A DNA stretch of 8,487 nucleotides from an uncultured Ruminococcus sp. (GCA_937892835.1 CALBHM010000226.1:1-8487), one strand, 5' to 3'; positions 1-6,620 are shown, counted from the stretch's first letter. Translations and numbers: made by a program. Notes: a model not told the origin generated them from the sequence alone.

Positions 1-15
1 GTAAGGAGACCCGAT

Positions 16-1563
16 ATGAAGAATTTTGATGCACCTTCGGTTAGAGAATTGCTTGACAACGGAGCCGAAAAATACGGCGACGCAACGTTTATCAAATTCA
101 TCAGAGATAACAAGATAGAGGAAAGAAGCTTTAAAAAGGTGAGAAGCGACAGCCTTGCCGTTTGTCGCTGGATTCGCAGCCTTTCCGAGAAGAGAATGCA
201 CATTGCCATTATCGGCAAATCAAATTATGAATACATAACCTGTCTTTCGGGTATTCTTATCAGCGGCAATGTCGCTGTTCCTTTTGCTCCGGATATTTCT
301 GCTCCGGAGGCTGCGGAGCTTTTTAAGCGTGCCGACATTGAAATGGTTCTTTATGAGGACGAATTTAAAGAGAATGCAGAGAAGCTCAAAGAGCTTTGTC
401 CGTTCCTCAAATTCTCCGTTAATCTCGGTAACCTCAGCGAGTTTGATAGGATTTACAATGACTATTCAGAAAAATCCGAATATGCTGCACTTTCGGATAT
501 TGAAGTCGATAAAAACGCATGCTGTGTAATCATTTTTACTTCAGGCACAACCGGCATAAAAAAGGGAGTGGAGCTTTCGACACTTGCCCTTGTCGGAAAT
601 ATTATGTATCACGATTATTGCACAGATATTTTTCTGCCGAATGATGTTTCGCTTTCTGTGCTTCCTATGTACCATATTTATTGCTTCTCGGGCGACTATA
701 TCAAGAACCTCAAGGACGGTTTACAGGTTTGCCTGAACGGCTCTATGATGGATTTGATCAAGAATCTCAAAATCTTTGAGCCGAAGGTCGTTCGTGTTGT
801 TCCGATGATTGCACAGTCGCTTTTACAGCGAGTTAAGGCTATACTTGCAAGACATCCGGAAACGAGCGTCAAGGACGCCGTTACTCAGGTTTTCGGCAGA
901 AATATCAAATGGCTCATCTCCGGCGGTGCCTATCTTAACCCGGAGCTTATCGACGAGTATGAAAAGCTCGGAATTTACCTTCGCCAGGGCTACGGCATGA
1001 CCGAGGCAGGATGCAGAATTTCCGTTCCCGATAACACAGCTTCAAGAGAATCAGTAGGTCGAGTTACCGACGTTTGTGAGGTTCGTATTCAGGGCGGTGA
1101 GATTCAGGTCAACACGCCGACGGTTATGCTCGGCTATTATAAAATGCCCGAGGAAACCAAGAAAATGTTCACCGAGGACGGCTGGCTCAAAACAGGCGAT
1201 ATCGGCGAGCTTACGCCTGATAATCAGCTCTTTATTACGGGTCGGGTTAAGAATCTTATCATTCTTTCAAGCGGCGAGAATGTTTCTCCCGAGGCTATTG
1301 AAAAGAAGTTTGCAGATAATCAGCTTGTCAGCGAGGTTCTCGTTTACGGTGAGAAGGACAGAATCGTTGCCGAAATCTATCCCGACTATGAATATGCAAA
1401 GCTTGAGGGTATTGACGATATTCAGGGTGAGCTTGAAAAGACAGTTGACAGAATGAACAAGACCGCCAAGGCTTCACATATTATTTCCGAAGTCAGAGTT
1501 CGCACAGAACCGCTTGAAAAAACCGGCAGCGGCAAGATCAAGAGAAAAGAAACAAAAATATAA
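16..1563 (+). CDS. AMP-binding acyl-CoA/acyl-ACP ligase (ANL superfamily)
   Basis: 515-aa enzyme that should activate a carboxylic acid with ATP to an acyl-adenylate and pass it to a thiol, probably the phosphopantetheine arm of the carrier protein two genes downstream, in the cytoplasm. The ANL core motifs are all visible: P-loop TSGTTG at residues 175-180, YGMTE at 326-330, TGD at 393-395, the hinge region GRVKN at 409-413, and GSGKIKRK near the C terminus with the catalytic lysine at K507. The A4 region reads LPMYHIY (216-222), as in fatty acyl or aryl ligases, and lacks the FDxS-type aspartate that amino-acid-activating domains use to hold the alpha-amino group, so a fatty or other simple acid is more likely than an amino acid. 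The length is normal for the family. The start is set by AAGGAG at 3-8, 7 nt before ATG. The next gene follows after 34 nt. The substrate is unknown; CoA rather than the carrier could be the acceptor. Confidence 0.9.
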   Translation: MKNFDAPSVRELLDNGAEKYGDATFIKFIRDNKIEERSFKKVRSDSLAVCRWIRSLSEKRMHIAIIGKSNYEYITCLSGILISGNVAVPFAPDISAPEAAELFKRADIEMVLYEDEFKENAEKLKELCPFLKFSVNLGNLSEFDRIYNDYSEKSEYAALSDIEVDKNACCVIIFTSGTTGIKKGVELSTLALVGNIMYHDYCTDIFLPNDVSLSVLPMYHIYCFSGDYIKNLKDGLQVCLNGSMMDLIKNLKIFEPKVVRVVPMIAQSLLQRVKAILARHPETSVKDAVTQVFGRNIKWLISGGAYLNPELIDEYEKLGIYLRQGYGMTEAGCRISVPDNTASRESVGRVTDVCEVRIQGGEIQVNTPTVMLGYYKMPEETKKMFTEDGWLKTGDIGELTPDNQLFITGRVKNLIILSSGENVSPEAIEKKFADNQLVSEVLVYGEKDRIVAEIYPDYEYAKLEGIDDIQGELEKTVDRMNKTAKASHIISEVRVRTEPLEKTGSGKIKRKETKI

Positions 1564-1597
1564 GTAAAATATAGGTGTAAAACGAGGAGGCATTTTT

Positions 1598-2983
1598 ATG
1601 AGTTCCGTAAATAAGCCTGTATATCCGCTCATTCCGCCGCAGGAAATGATACAGTACATGCTTAAATACAGCTTCTTTCACAAGCAGGTTACGCAGATCC
1701 CCGATTCGATAATTGTGTCGCAGAAGATTGATTTTGACGTCATGACCGATGCATTTAATATTGAAATTGAGCGTAACGATTGCCTGAGACTTGTATTCTT
1801 TAAGCAGAACGGAAAAATAATGCAGTATTTCCGTGACCCGTACAGAATAGGCAATGTTCCCGTATACAATTTCAAGTCCGACGAGGAGCGTGAAAAGGTG
1901 CTCACCGCCGATGCGCAGAAGCCGATTAAAATGCTTAAGGGTGAGATTTTCAGACTGAAATATTTCACAACGCATGACGGAAGATATGGCGTCTATATCA
2001 ATATTCATCATCTTGTTATGGACAATGCGGCCGTTTTTGCTTTCTTCAATGACCTTTTCGCAGTGTATGATCATCTCAAAAACGGAAAACCGATGCCGAA
2101 GCCACTCGGCAGCTATGAGGACAGAATCAAGCGTGAGCTTGCCTATGTTGAGAACAAGGAAAATCTCGAAAAGGACAAGCAGGCCTACACAGAATATATA
2201 ACGAGGAACGGCGAACCGCTTTACCTCGGAGTTGAAGGCCCGAAGCTCCTTGAAGCCGAACGTAAAAAGAAGAAAGATCCTAACATTAAGGCACCGTCGC
2301 TCTTTGACCCGATTCACGATAAGGCTGAACTTACTAAAATGACTGTTTCACCCGAGCTGAGCAAGAAATTCTTTGATTTCTGTGAGAATAACAACGTCAG
2401 CCCCGAATGCCTGGTTCAGCTTGCGATGAGAATGCACCTTTCAAAGATTAACAACGGACATCTTGATACATATTTTATCTGCCTTTGCACAAGACGCCGC
2501 ACACTTCCCGAAAAGCGATCCGGCGGTACGGTTACGGCTCCGCTGCCGTGGCGAGTTCATCTTGAAGAGAATGACACGTTCACGACTGCTCTTGACAAAA
2601 TGGCGGACGCTCAGATATGGGCATTCAGACATATGGATTATCCTTATCTCGAATATCGTGATCTTCAGCGTGAATTGTTCAATTATTCCGCTGCCGCCGC
2701 TTCTTCAACAATGATGTTCTCGTGGCTTCCGATTAACGAGAAGTCAATAAACGGCTGGGAATATGAATATGTCGGCTATGGTCTCGGACGTTATATAATG
2801 GTGCTTTACACCTTTGCAATGAAGGACGCACACAGCGGCTGTCTGAAAATAAGCTGTTTACACAGGACAAAGTTTGTCAGCGTTGAGGATATCAAGGCAC
2901 TTCAAAGGGGCACGGAAAAGGCACTTGAAATCGGCCTTGAAAATCCCGACATCAGCGTTAAAGAATTGCTTGAAAAAATGTAA
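1598..2983 (+). CDS. Free-standing condensation-domain acyltransferase
   Basis: 461-aa protein with the size and layout of one NRPS condensation domain or of its stand-alone relatives (alcohol acetyltransferase, PapA and WS/DGAT types). The N-terminal opening (PLIPPQE, then an ID-x-A-N-IERND-LRL pattern around residues 9-62) is typical of condensation domains, and the catalytic HHxxxD motif is present as HHLVMD at 137-142. Enzymes with this motif transfer an acyl group from a carrier thioester, or CoA, to an amine or hydroxyl. I see no clear copy of the second family motif, DFGWG; the likely region reads YGLGRY, around residues 395-400. It is a single domain with no attached adenylation or carrier part, so it must work in trans with its neighbours. 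The start is supported by GAGGAGG at 1584-1590, 7 nt before ATG. The carrier gene begins 15 nt after its stop, so the three are very likely co-transcribed. The acceptor cannot be told from sequence. Confidence 0.85.
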   Translation: MSSVNKPVYPLIPPQEMIQYMLKYSFFHKQVTQIPDSIIVSQKIDFDVMTDAFNIEIERNDCLRLVFFKQNGKIMQYFRDPYRIGNVPVYNFKSDEEREKVLTADAQKPIKMLKGEIFRLKYFTTHDGRYGVYINIHHLVMDNAAVFAFFNDLFAVYDHLKNGKPMPKPLGSYEDRIKRELAYVENKENLEKDKQAYTEYITRNGEPLYLGVEGPKLLEAERKKKKDPNIKAPSLFDPIHDKAELTKMTVSPELSKKFFDFCENNNVSPECLVQLAMRMHLSKINNGHLDTYFICLCTRRRTLPEKRSGGTVTAPLPWRVHLEENDTFTTALDKMADAQIWAFRHMDYPYLEYRDLQRELFNYSAAAASSTMMFSWLPINEKSINGWEYEYVGYGLGRYIMVLYTFAMKDAHSGCLKISCLHRTKFVSVEDIKALQRGTEKALEIGLENPDISVKELLEKM

Positions 2984-2998
2984 AAGAGGGTTATTGAA

Positions 2999-3223
2999 AT
3001 GCTTGAAACATTCAGAAATATAATTTGTAACTATGTTGACGTTGCTCCCGAGGATATCACGGAGGATTCAAAGCTCCGCTCGGATATCGGTCTTAATTCG
3101 TTTGACATGGTAAATGTTGCCGTTGACCTTGAGAGCGAATACGGAGTTAAGATCGACAGCAAGGAGTTCGGTGGATTGAAGACAATCGGCGATCTGATGA
3201 AGTATATCGAGACAATTAAGTAA
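2999..3223 (+). CDS. Acyl/peptidyl carrier protein
   Basis: 74-aa acidic carrier protein of the PP-binding family. Ser34 in the context DIGLNSFDMV is the expected site of 4'-phosphopantetheine attachment; NSFD replaces the DSLD common in fatty-acid AcpP. The rest shows the usual four-helix pattern, with an acidic recognition helix following the serine (VNVAVDLESEYG). It is probably the cytoplasmic shuttle between the upstream ligase and condensation-type acyltransferase, comparable in size to DltC or to stand-alone carriers of small NRPS-like loci. The start is supported by AGAGGG at 2985-2990, 8 nt before ATG and just after the preceding stop. It is the last gene of the operon, ending 12 nt before the terminator stem. 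No phosphopantetheinyl transferase is seen in the window, so a general or distant one must modify it. A role as the housekeeping fatty-acid ACP is unlikely, given that its neighbours are not fab genes. Confidence 0.9.
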   Translation: MLETFRNIICNYVDVAPEDITEDSKLRSDIGLNSFDMVNVAVDLESEYGVKIDSKEFGGLKTIGDLMKYIETIK

Positions 3224-3235
3224 AATTTTTTCGTG

Positions 3236-3271
3236 AAAAAAGCAGTGACTGACTGAAGCCACTGCTTTTTT
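3236..3271. terminator. Bidirectional rho-independent terminator
   Basis: A perfect 12-bp inverted repeat, arms 3236-3247 and 3260-3271, encloses a 12-nt loop. The GC-containing core (GCAGTG/CACTGC) has an A run on its left and a T run on its right, so it can end the carrier-protein operon on the plus strand and the mgtC pair, whose last stop lies at 3283-3285, on the minus strand. Confidence 0.85.
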
Positions 3272-3282
3272 GTATATTCTTT

Positions 3283-3963
3283 TTAAAGCTCTTCAACCGA
3301 GATAATTCCGTCCGAGGTTGAAACGACTGTCATCAGCTTATCATGCGAAAGCTTTTTCGGCAGCTGAAGCTGAAAGATTGCGCATGAGTTCTGACCTGAT
3401 TTTGTGATCTCAAGGTCAAGTATGATCACTCGATACGATTTGAGCGTTCGTATTACATTATCAAGATTATCGGTTCCCGAATACTCAACGTATATGTTGA
3501 TGTTTCTCGCATTATCAAGAACCCAGTATTCAAAGCGTGAGAAGAAAATTTCGGCAAGAAGAATAATTACCGTTGCCAGAATTGCCGCTTCGTAATATCC
3601 TGCTCCGACAGCAAGGCCGATAATTGCACAGGTCCAAAGACCCGCTGCTGTCGTAAGACCTTTAACCTGACGGCGTTTTGTAACAATAATCGTACCTGCA
3701 CCGATGAAACCGATGCCGGCGATAACCTGAGCGCCGAGACGGCCGATGTCTGTATAAAGATGCATTTCACGGAAAAGGAACTGGCTGACCATTGTGGTCA
3801 TTGCTGCACCGAGGCAGATAAGAATATGTGTTCTGAAACCGGCTGTGCGGCGTTTGTGCTCACGCTCGATTCCGATTGCGCCGCCGCAAATCATTGCAAA
3901 AAACAAACGAACAAGAACCGCAACGGTCGTTATTTCTCTGAGAGGATCTAAGAAATGAAGCAT
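3283..3963 (-). CDS. MgtC/SapB family membrane protein (distal copy)
   Basis: 226-aa inner-membrane protein of the MgtC/SapB family. The family signatures are clear: GGAIGIEREHK at 27-37, RLGAQVIAGIGFIGAGTI at 75-92 and KGLTTAAGLW at 101-110, set in about five hydrophobic segments in the first 140 residues. Residues from about 150 onward form a soluble tail that resembles the ACT-like C-terminal domain of long MgtC proteins. In Salmonella, MgtC supports growth in low magnesium and in macrophages and restrains the F1Fo ATP synthase; roles in Gram-positive bacteria are poorly defined, so nothing more specific is claimed. The start is set by AGGAGGT (plus-strand 3972-3978), 8 nt before ATG. It lies 18 nt downstream of a paralogous mgtC-like gene on the same strand, and no promoter is evident in the gap, so it is probably read from the promoter at 4811-4839. 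Confidence 0.9.
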   Translation of the reverse strand: MLHFLDPLREITTVAVLVRLFFAMICGGAIGIEREHKRRTAGFRTHILICLGAAMTTMVSQFLFREMHLYTDIGRLGAQVIAGIGFIGAGTIIVTKRRQVKGLTTAAGLWTCAIIGLAVGAGYYEAAILATVIILLAEIFFSRFEYWVLDNARNINIYVEYSGTDNLDNVIRTLKSYRVIILDLEITKSGQNSCAIFQLQLPKKLSHDKLMTVVSTSDGIISVEEL

Positions 3964-3981
3964 GCGTATCTACCTCCTTTT

Positions 3982-4716
3982 TCATATTTCGTCAACGACG
4001 GTAACAAAATCAAATTTTGAAACCACGGACATGACGTTGGAATGAGTTTCTTTCTTTGGCAGGCGTGCCGAAATTACAACGCCTATCGTAACACCGTTTG
4101 ATTGCTTTTCTCGCTGAATATCTACATCAAAAATCTGAATATTCATTTCTTTAAAGGTTGCGATTATCGTTCCGAGGTCTTCCATTTTTTCAAATTCAAT
4201 GTAAAGATCCATATTTCTTGCGGTCGAAACAATCCATGAGCTTACTCTGTCAAGAAGAACAGTCGTGAAAAGAATGAGAATGAATCCGAGAATTGCACAC
4301 TCATAAAATCCCGAACCGATTGCAAGTCCCATACATGCCGAAGCCCAAAGTCCCGCAGCGGTTGTGAGGCCCTTTATTTCCTGACGGCCGGTGAGAATAA
4401 TTGTTCCGGCACCGAGAAAACCGATTCCGTTGATAACCTGAGCACCGAAACGTGAAACGTCGGTTTTAATGCCGAGTGCATCGGAAAGTTCTTTCCAATT
4501 TGTGCTCAAAAGTTCACTTTCGTATTGGCTGAGAATCATTGTCAGAGCTGCTCCCATACAAACAATCATATATGTACGGCTGCCGGCAGCTCTGTGCTTA
4601 TGACCTCTTTCAAGTCCGATAAGTCCTCCGAAAAAGACGGATAATAGAATTTTAATCAGCAATGCCGGCATCGATACGCCGCGAATCGGGTCAAAAAAGG
4701 GAAGGAGCGAATCCAT
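3982..4716 (-). CDS. MgtC/SapB family membrane protein (proximal copy)
   Basis: 244-aa paralogue of the next gene, with the same signatures: GGLIGLERGHKHR at 30-42, RFGAQVINGIGFLGAGTI at 89-106 and KGLTTAAGLW at 115-124, then an ACT-like soluble tail from about residue 170. It differs mainly in a longer segment between the second and third hydrophobic blocks (about residues 64-88), likely an extracytoplasmic loop. The reading frame is open back to an ATG at 4783-4785, but that start lies inside a leader hairpin and has no ribosome binding site. I choose the ATG at 4714-4716, which has GGAGGT (plus-strand 4724-4729) 7 nt upstream and gives the normal family N terminus. It is transcribed from a near-consensus promoter about 90 nt upstream and co-transcribed with the second copy. 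The function is known only at family level (magnesium-limitation and membrane-energy adaptation). Confidence 0.9.
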   Translation of the reverse strand: MDSLLPFFDPIRGVSMPALLIKILLSVFFGGLIGLERGHKHRAAGSRTYMIVCMGAALTMILSQYESELLSTNWKELSDALGIKTDVSRFGAQVINGIGFLGAGTIILTGRQEIKGLTTAAGLWASACMGLAIGSGFYECAILGFILILFTTVLLDRVSSWIVSTARNMDLYIEFEKMEDLGTIIATFKEMNIQIFDVDIQREKQSNGVTIGVVISARLPKKETHSNVMSVVSKFDFVTVVDEI

Positions 4717-4763
4717 TTGCTTTACCTCCGTGTATATTAAATGGTCTATACTAAATAATATGT

Positions 4764-4791
4764 GCGGACGTGAATTTTGCTCCACGTCCGC
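4764..4791 (-). promoter_or_regulatory. 5' leader hairpin of the mgtC operon
   Basis: A perfect 9-bp GC-rich stem (arms 4764-4772 and 4783-4791, GCGGACGTG/CACGTCCGC) with a 10-nt loop. It begins about 13 nt after the predicted transcription start of the mgtC pair and ends about 35 nt before its ribosome binding site. No U run follows on either strand, so it is not a standard terminator. It may be an mRNA-stabilising 5' hairpin, a protein-binding site or part of a larger regulatory RNA. Confidence 0.55.
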
Positions 4792-4810
4792 TGTTTGAAT
4801 ATGATATTAA

Positions 4811-4839
4811 ATTATACTACAAATTATTAGTAAAGTCAA
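4811..4839 (-). promoter_or_regulatory. Sigma-A type promoter of the mgtC pair
   Basis: Read on the minus strand, TTGACT (plus 4834-4839) and a perfect TATAAT (plus 4811-4816) are separated by exactly 17 nt. The predicted start of transcription is near 4804, giving a leader of about 88 nt before the ATG at 4716. Confidence 0.85.
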
Positions 4840-4844
4840 GGAAT

Positions 4845-4865
4845 TTTGTCGGAATTATCGACAAA
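4845..4865. promoter_or_regulatory. Operator-like palindrome upstream of the mgtC promoter
   Basis: A perfect inverted repeat with 7-bp arms (TTTGTCG at 4845-4851, CGACAAA at 4859-4865) and a 7-nt spacer. It starts 6 bp upstream of the mgtC -35 box and lies 20 bp before the ribosome binding site of the divergent 62-aa gene, so a bound regulator could affect either direction. I do not recognise it as a known operator class. A hairpin role in RNA is possible but less likely at this position. Confidence 0.45.
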
Positions 4866-4897
4866 CAAAATGTAAAAATATAATTGAGGTGATTTAT

Positions 4898-5086
4898 ATG
4901 AATAATGAAAAGGATAAGGTATATTTGCCGATTGACGAGCCTGTTCTGCATGAGCCGGAAAACTGCGCCGATATGCTTCATAAATACGGAACCTATGAGA
5001 TTCAGCCGACGGCGGCGACGGAAAACAAATACCCTAAGGTTGCTCAGGGATTGCCGAAGAAGAAAAACAGAAAAGGGGAGGACTAA
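4898..5086 (+). CDS. Small polar protein of unknown function (62 aa)
   Basis: A short gene coding for 62 residues, supported by a good ribosome binding site (GAGGTG at 4886-4891) 6 nt before ATG. A GTG at 4889 in the same frame overlaps that site and is rejected as the start. The product is hydrophilic, with no signal peptide or membrane segment: an acidic N-terminal half (EKDK, IDEP, EPEN), a central KYGTYEIQPTA stretch at about 29-39, a QGLP turn near 50, and a very basic Lys/Arg tail (KKKNRK) ending in GED. The tail could bind nucleic acid or membrane phosphate, but this is only a guess from charge. I do not recognise a family. It sits alone between the divergent mgtC pair and the transporter gene; its own promoter is not clear. 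A different reading frame over the same bases is also open for 65 codons but has no ribosome binding site. Confidence 0.65.
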   Translation: MNNEKDKVYLPIDEPVLHEPENCADMLHKYGTYEIQPTAATENKYPKVAQGLPKKKNRKGED

Positions 5087-5109
5087 TACTCTTTTCAAAT
5101 AAAGCGAAT

Positions 5110-5142
5110 TGTAGCAAAAATTATAAGTTTTGCACAGTTTTT
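5110..5142 (+). terminator. Weak terminator after the 62-aa gene
   Basis: A hairpin with six continuous pairs (GCAAAA at 5114-5119 with TTTTGC at 5128-5133), extended by TGT/ACA pairs around a bulged A at 5113, followed 4-5 nt later by a short T run at 5138-5142. The stem is AT-rich, so termination would be partial. Confidence 0.35.
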
Positions 5143-5143
5143 C

Positions 5144-5172
5144 TTGATTTTACCTTTGTATTATGTTATTAT
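5144..5172 (+). promoter_or_regulatory. Probable promoter of the MFS transporter
   Basis: TTGATT at 5144-5149 and TATTAT at 5167-5172 with a 17-nt spacer. The predicted start is near 5179, about 28 nt before the ATG. Other AT-rich hexamers nearby, such as TATAAC at 5170-5175, fit the spacing less well. Confidence 0.5.
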
Positions 5173-5185
5173 AACTACAAAGGTA
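5151..5185. promoter_or_regulatory. Inverted repeat over the transporter promoter (operator candidate)
   Basis: A perfect 10-bp inverted repeat, TACCTTTGTA at 5151-5160 and TACAAAGGTA at 5176-5185, with a 15-nt spacer. It covers the promoter spacer, the -10 box and the predicted start site. Because the left arm lies upstream of the predicted start, it should act as DNA, most simply as a repressor operator. No regulator gene is adjacent in the window. Confidence 0.55.
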
Positions 5186-5206
5186 TTATTTTTTAGGGGG
5201 ATTTAT

Positions 5207-6616
5207 ATGACTGATAAGACAAAAGCAGGAAAGCTTTCCGGTCGCCTTATCTTTGATCTCATTCTGTTCGGACTTATAGGACAGATTGCTTGGAACGTTG
5301 AAAATATGTATTTCAATACGTTTCTCTACAACTCGATTTACAAGGGGGCAAGCCAGGCTGCGATTGACGGCTCGATAAACGTTATTGATGCCGTTAGCAA
5401 AATGGTAGCCTACTCTGCAATTACAGCTATGCTTACAACGCTTATAATGGGCGCATTAAGCGACCGTAAAGGCTCGAGAAATAAGTTTATATCTGTCGGT
5501 TACATAATTTGGGGTGTTATTATCGGCGGATTTGGTCTTATTTCAAGGGATAACGTTGCTTCGATTTTCGGTATGACGGATGCGGCTCAGATTCTTACAA
5601 CAACGGTATGGATAGTTATCATAATGGATATGGTTATGACATTTGTCGGCTCAACGGCTAATGACGCAAGCTTTAACGCATGGGTCACAGATTCGACCAC
5701 AACGAAAAATCGTGCCACGGCCGAAAGTATACTCGCATTCATGCCCATGGCTGCACTTGGCCTTGTTCTTGCTCTGGGCGGCGTACTTCTCGCAGGCAGC
5801 AATGTTCAGAAGAGCTATGAATATTTCTTCCTTATTCTCGGTGCTGTCGTTTTGGTCTGCGGAATTATCGGACTGTTCACGCTGAAGGATGCGCCGAAAA
5901 CCGTTGAGAATTCGGGCAGCTTTTGGAGTGATCTCATTTACGGACTTAAACCGTCCGTTGTAAAGGAAAACTCAAAGCTTTATCTTACTCTGCTTGCCGT
6001 TTGTGCATATTCGGTTGCAGTTCAGGTTTTCTTCCCGTACCTTATTATTTATCTTCAGCACAGCCCAGACGGCTTTTTTAGCGGAGATTCGCTGAAGATT
6101 ACACCGACTCTTATAATCATTGCCGTTGTTTGCCTTGTTGCTCTGGTGGCAGGCATAATCTGCGTCGGCAAGCTTGCCGATAAATACGGCAAAAACAAGC
6201 TTGTTATCCCGATGCTTGTGCTCTTTGTTGTCGGTCTTGTTATTCTATATTTTGCCCATGATATAAAGCTTCTTTTGATCGGCGTTGTTCCGACTGCCGT
6301 CGGATACTGTCTGCTCGGAATTATGCTCAATGCGGCGGTCAGAGATTTCACTCCGGAGAGCAAAACAGGACTTTTCCAGGGTGTCAGAATGGTATTTGCA
6401 GTTATGATTCCGATGGTTGTCGGACCGTATGTCGGCAAAAAAGCGATATTCAGCTCCGGCGTTTATTATGTTGATGACTACGGCGTTTCGCAGATCGTTC
6501 CGGCTTCGTCGATGTTCCTTTATGCGGCCATAGTTTGTGCTGTTGCAATAATTCCGATAGTTATAATCCTTTGCAAGGGCGGCTTCGCTGTGTCCGAGAA
6601 CGGAAACAAAAAATAA
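5207..6616 (+). CDS. MFS transporter, GPH (sugar:cation symporter)-like
   Basis: 469-aa polytopic membrane protein with about 12 hydrophobic segments in two halves, split by a polar loop near residues 228-258. The loop after the second or third helix carries GALSDRKGSRNK (82-93), the MFS motif-A position, in a form close to the SDR-x-R-x-G-R-R seen in glycoside-pentoside-hexuronide symporters and their relatives. A second, related copy, GKLADKYGKNK (321-331), marks the equivalent loop in the C-terminal half. NDASFNAWVTDST (152-164) and the extra C-terminal segments also fit this group. It probably moves a sugar or other small solute with a cation; the substrate is not predictable. The frame is open from a TTG at 5144, but the ATG at 5207 has AGGGGG (5195-5200) 6 nt upstream and gives the expected short cytoplasmic N terminus. 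It is a single-gene unit: own promoter, operator-like repeat, own terminator, and no enzyme gene beside it. Confidence 0.85.
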   Translation: MTDKTKAGKLSGRLIFDLILFGLIGQIAWNVENMYFNTFLYNSIYKGASQAAIDGSINVIDAVSKMVAYSAITAMLTTLIMGALSDRKGSRNKFISVGYIIWGVIIGGFGLISRDNVASIFGMTDAAQILTTTVWIVIIMDMVMTFVGSTANDASFNAWVTDSTTTKNRATAESILAFMPMAALGLVLALGGVLLAGSNVQKSYEYFFLILGAVVLVCGIIGLFTLKDAPKTVENSGSFWSDLIYGLKPSVVKENSKLYLTLLAVCAYSVAVQVFFPYLIIYLQHSPDGFFSGDSLKITPTLIIIAVVCLVALVAGIICVGKLADKYGKNKLVIPMLVLFVVGLVILYFAHDIKLLLIGVVPTAVGYCLLGIMLNAAVRDFTPESKTGLFQGVRMVFAVMIPMVVGPYVGKKAIFSSGVYYVDDYGVSQIVPASSMFLYAAIVCAVAIIPIVIILCKGGFAVSENGNKK

Positions 6617-6620
6617 TGTG

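Noticed and set aside
1538..2317. A 259-codon open frame on the minus strand across the condensation-enzyme gene
   Set aside because: It lies antisense to a clearly recognisable protein with HHxxxD, its translation shows no domain and is rich in Phe, Leu and Arg as expected of a shadow frame, and it has no credible ribosome binding site.
4717..4785. A longer N terminus for the proximal mgtC gene, from the ATG at 4783-4785
   Set aside because: The extra 23 residues are not like the family, the start codon falls within the leader hairpin, and the ATG at 4716 has GGAGGT at good distance.
4764..4791. The mgtC leader hairpin as an intrinsic terminator
   Set aside because: No T run follows the stem on either strand, and no gene ends nearby in a direction that would need it.
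4879..4884. TATAAT just before the 62-aa gene as its -10 box
   Set aside because: Transcription would begin inside or just after the ribosome binding site (4886-4891), and no -35 box is found at the right distance. It is probably only AT-rich sequence, and the true promoter of this gene remains unidentified.
4905..5102. A 65-codon plus-strand frame overlapping the 62-aa gene
   Set aside because: No ribosome binding site precedes it, and its product is dominated by Arg, Cys and Lys as expected from an out-of-frame reading. The overlapping 62-aa frame has the better start.
5144..5206. Extension of the transporter to the TTG at 5144
   Set aside because: The extra 21 codons cover the promoter and the inverted repeat, and the ATG at 5207 has AGGGGG 6 nt upstream.
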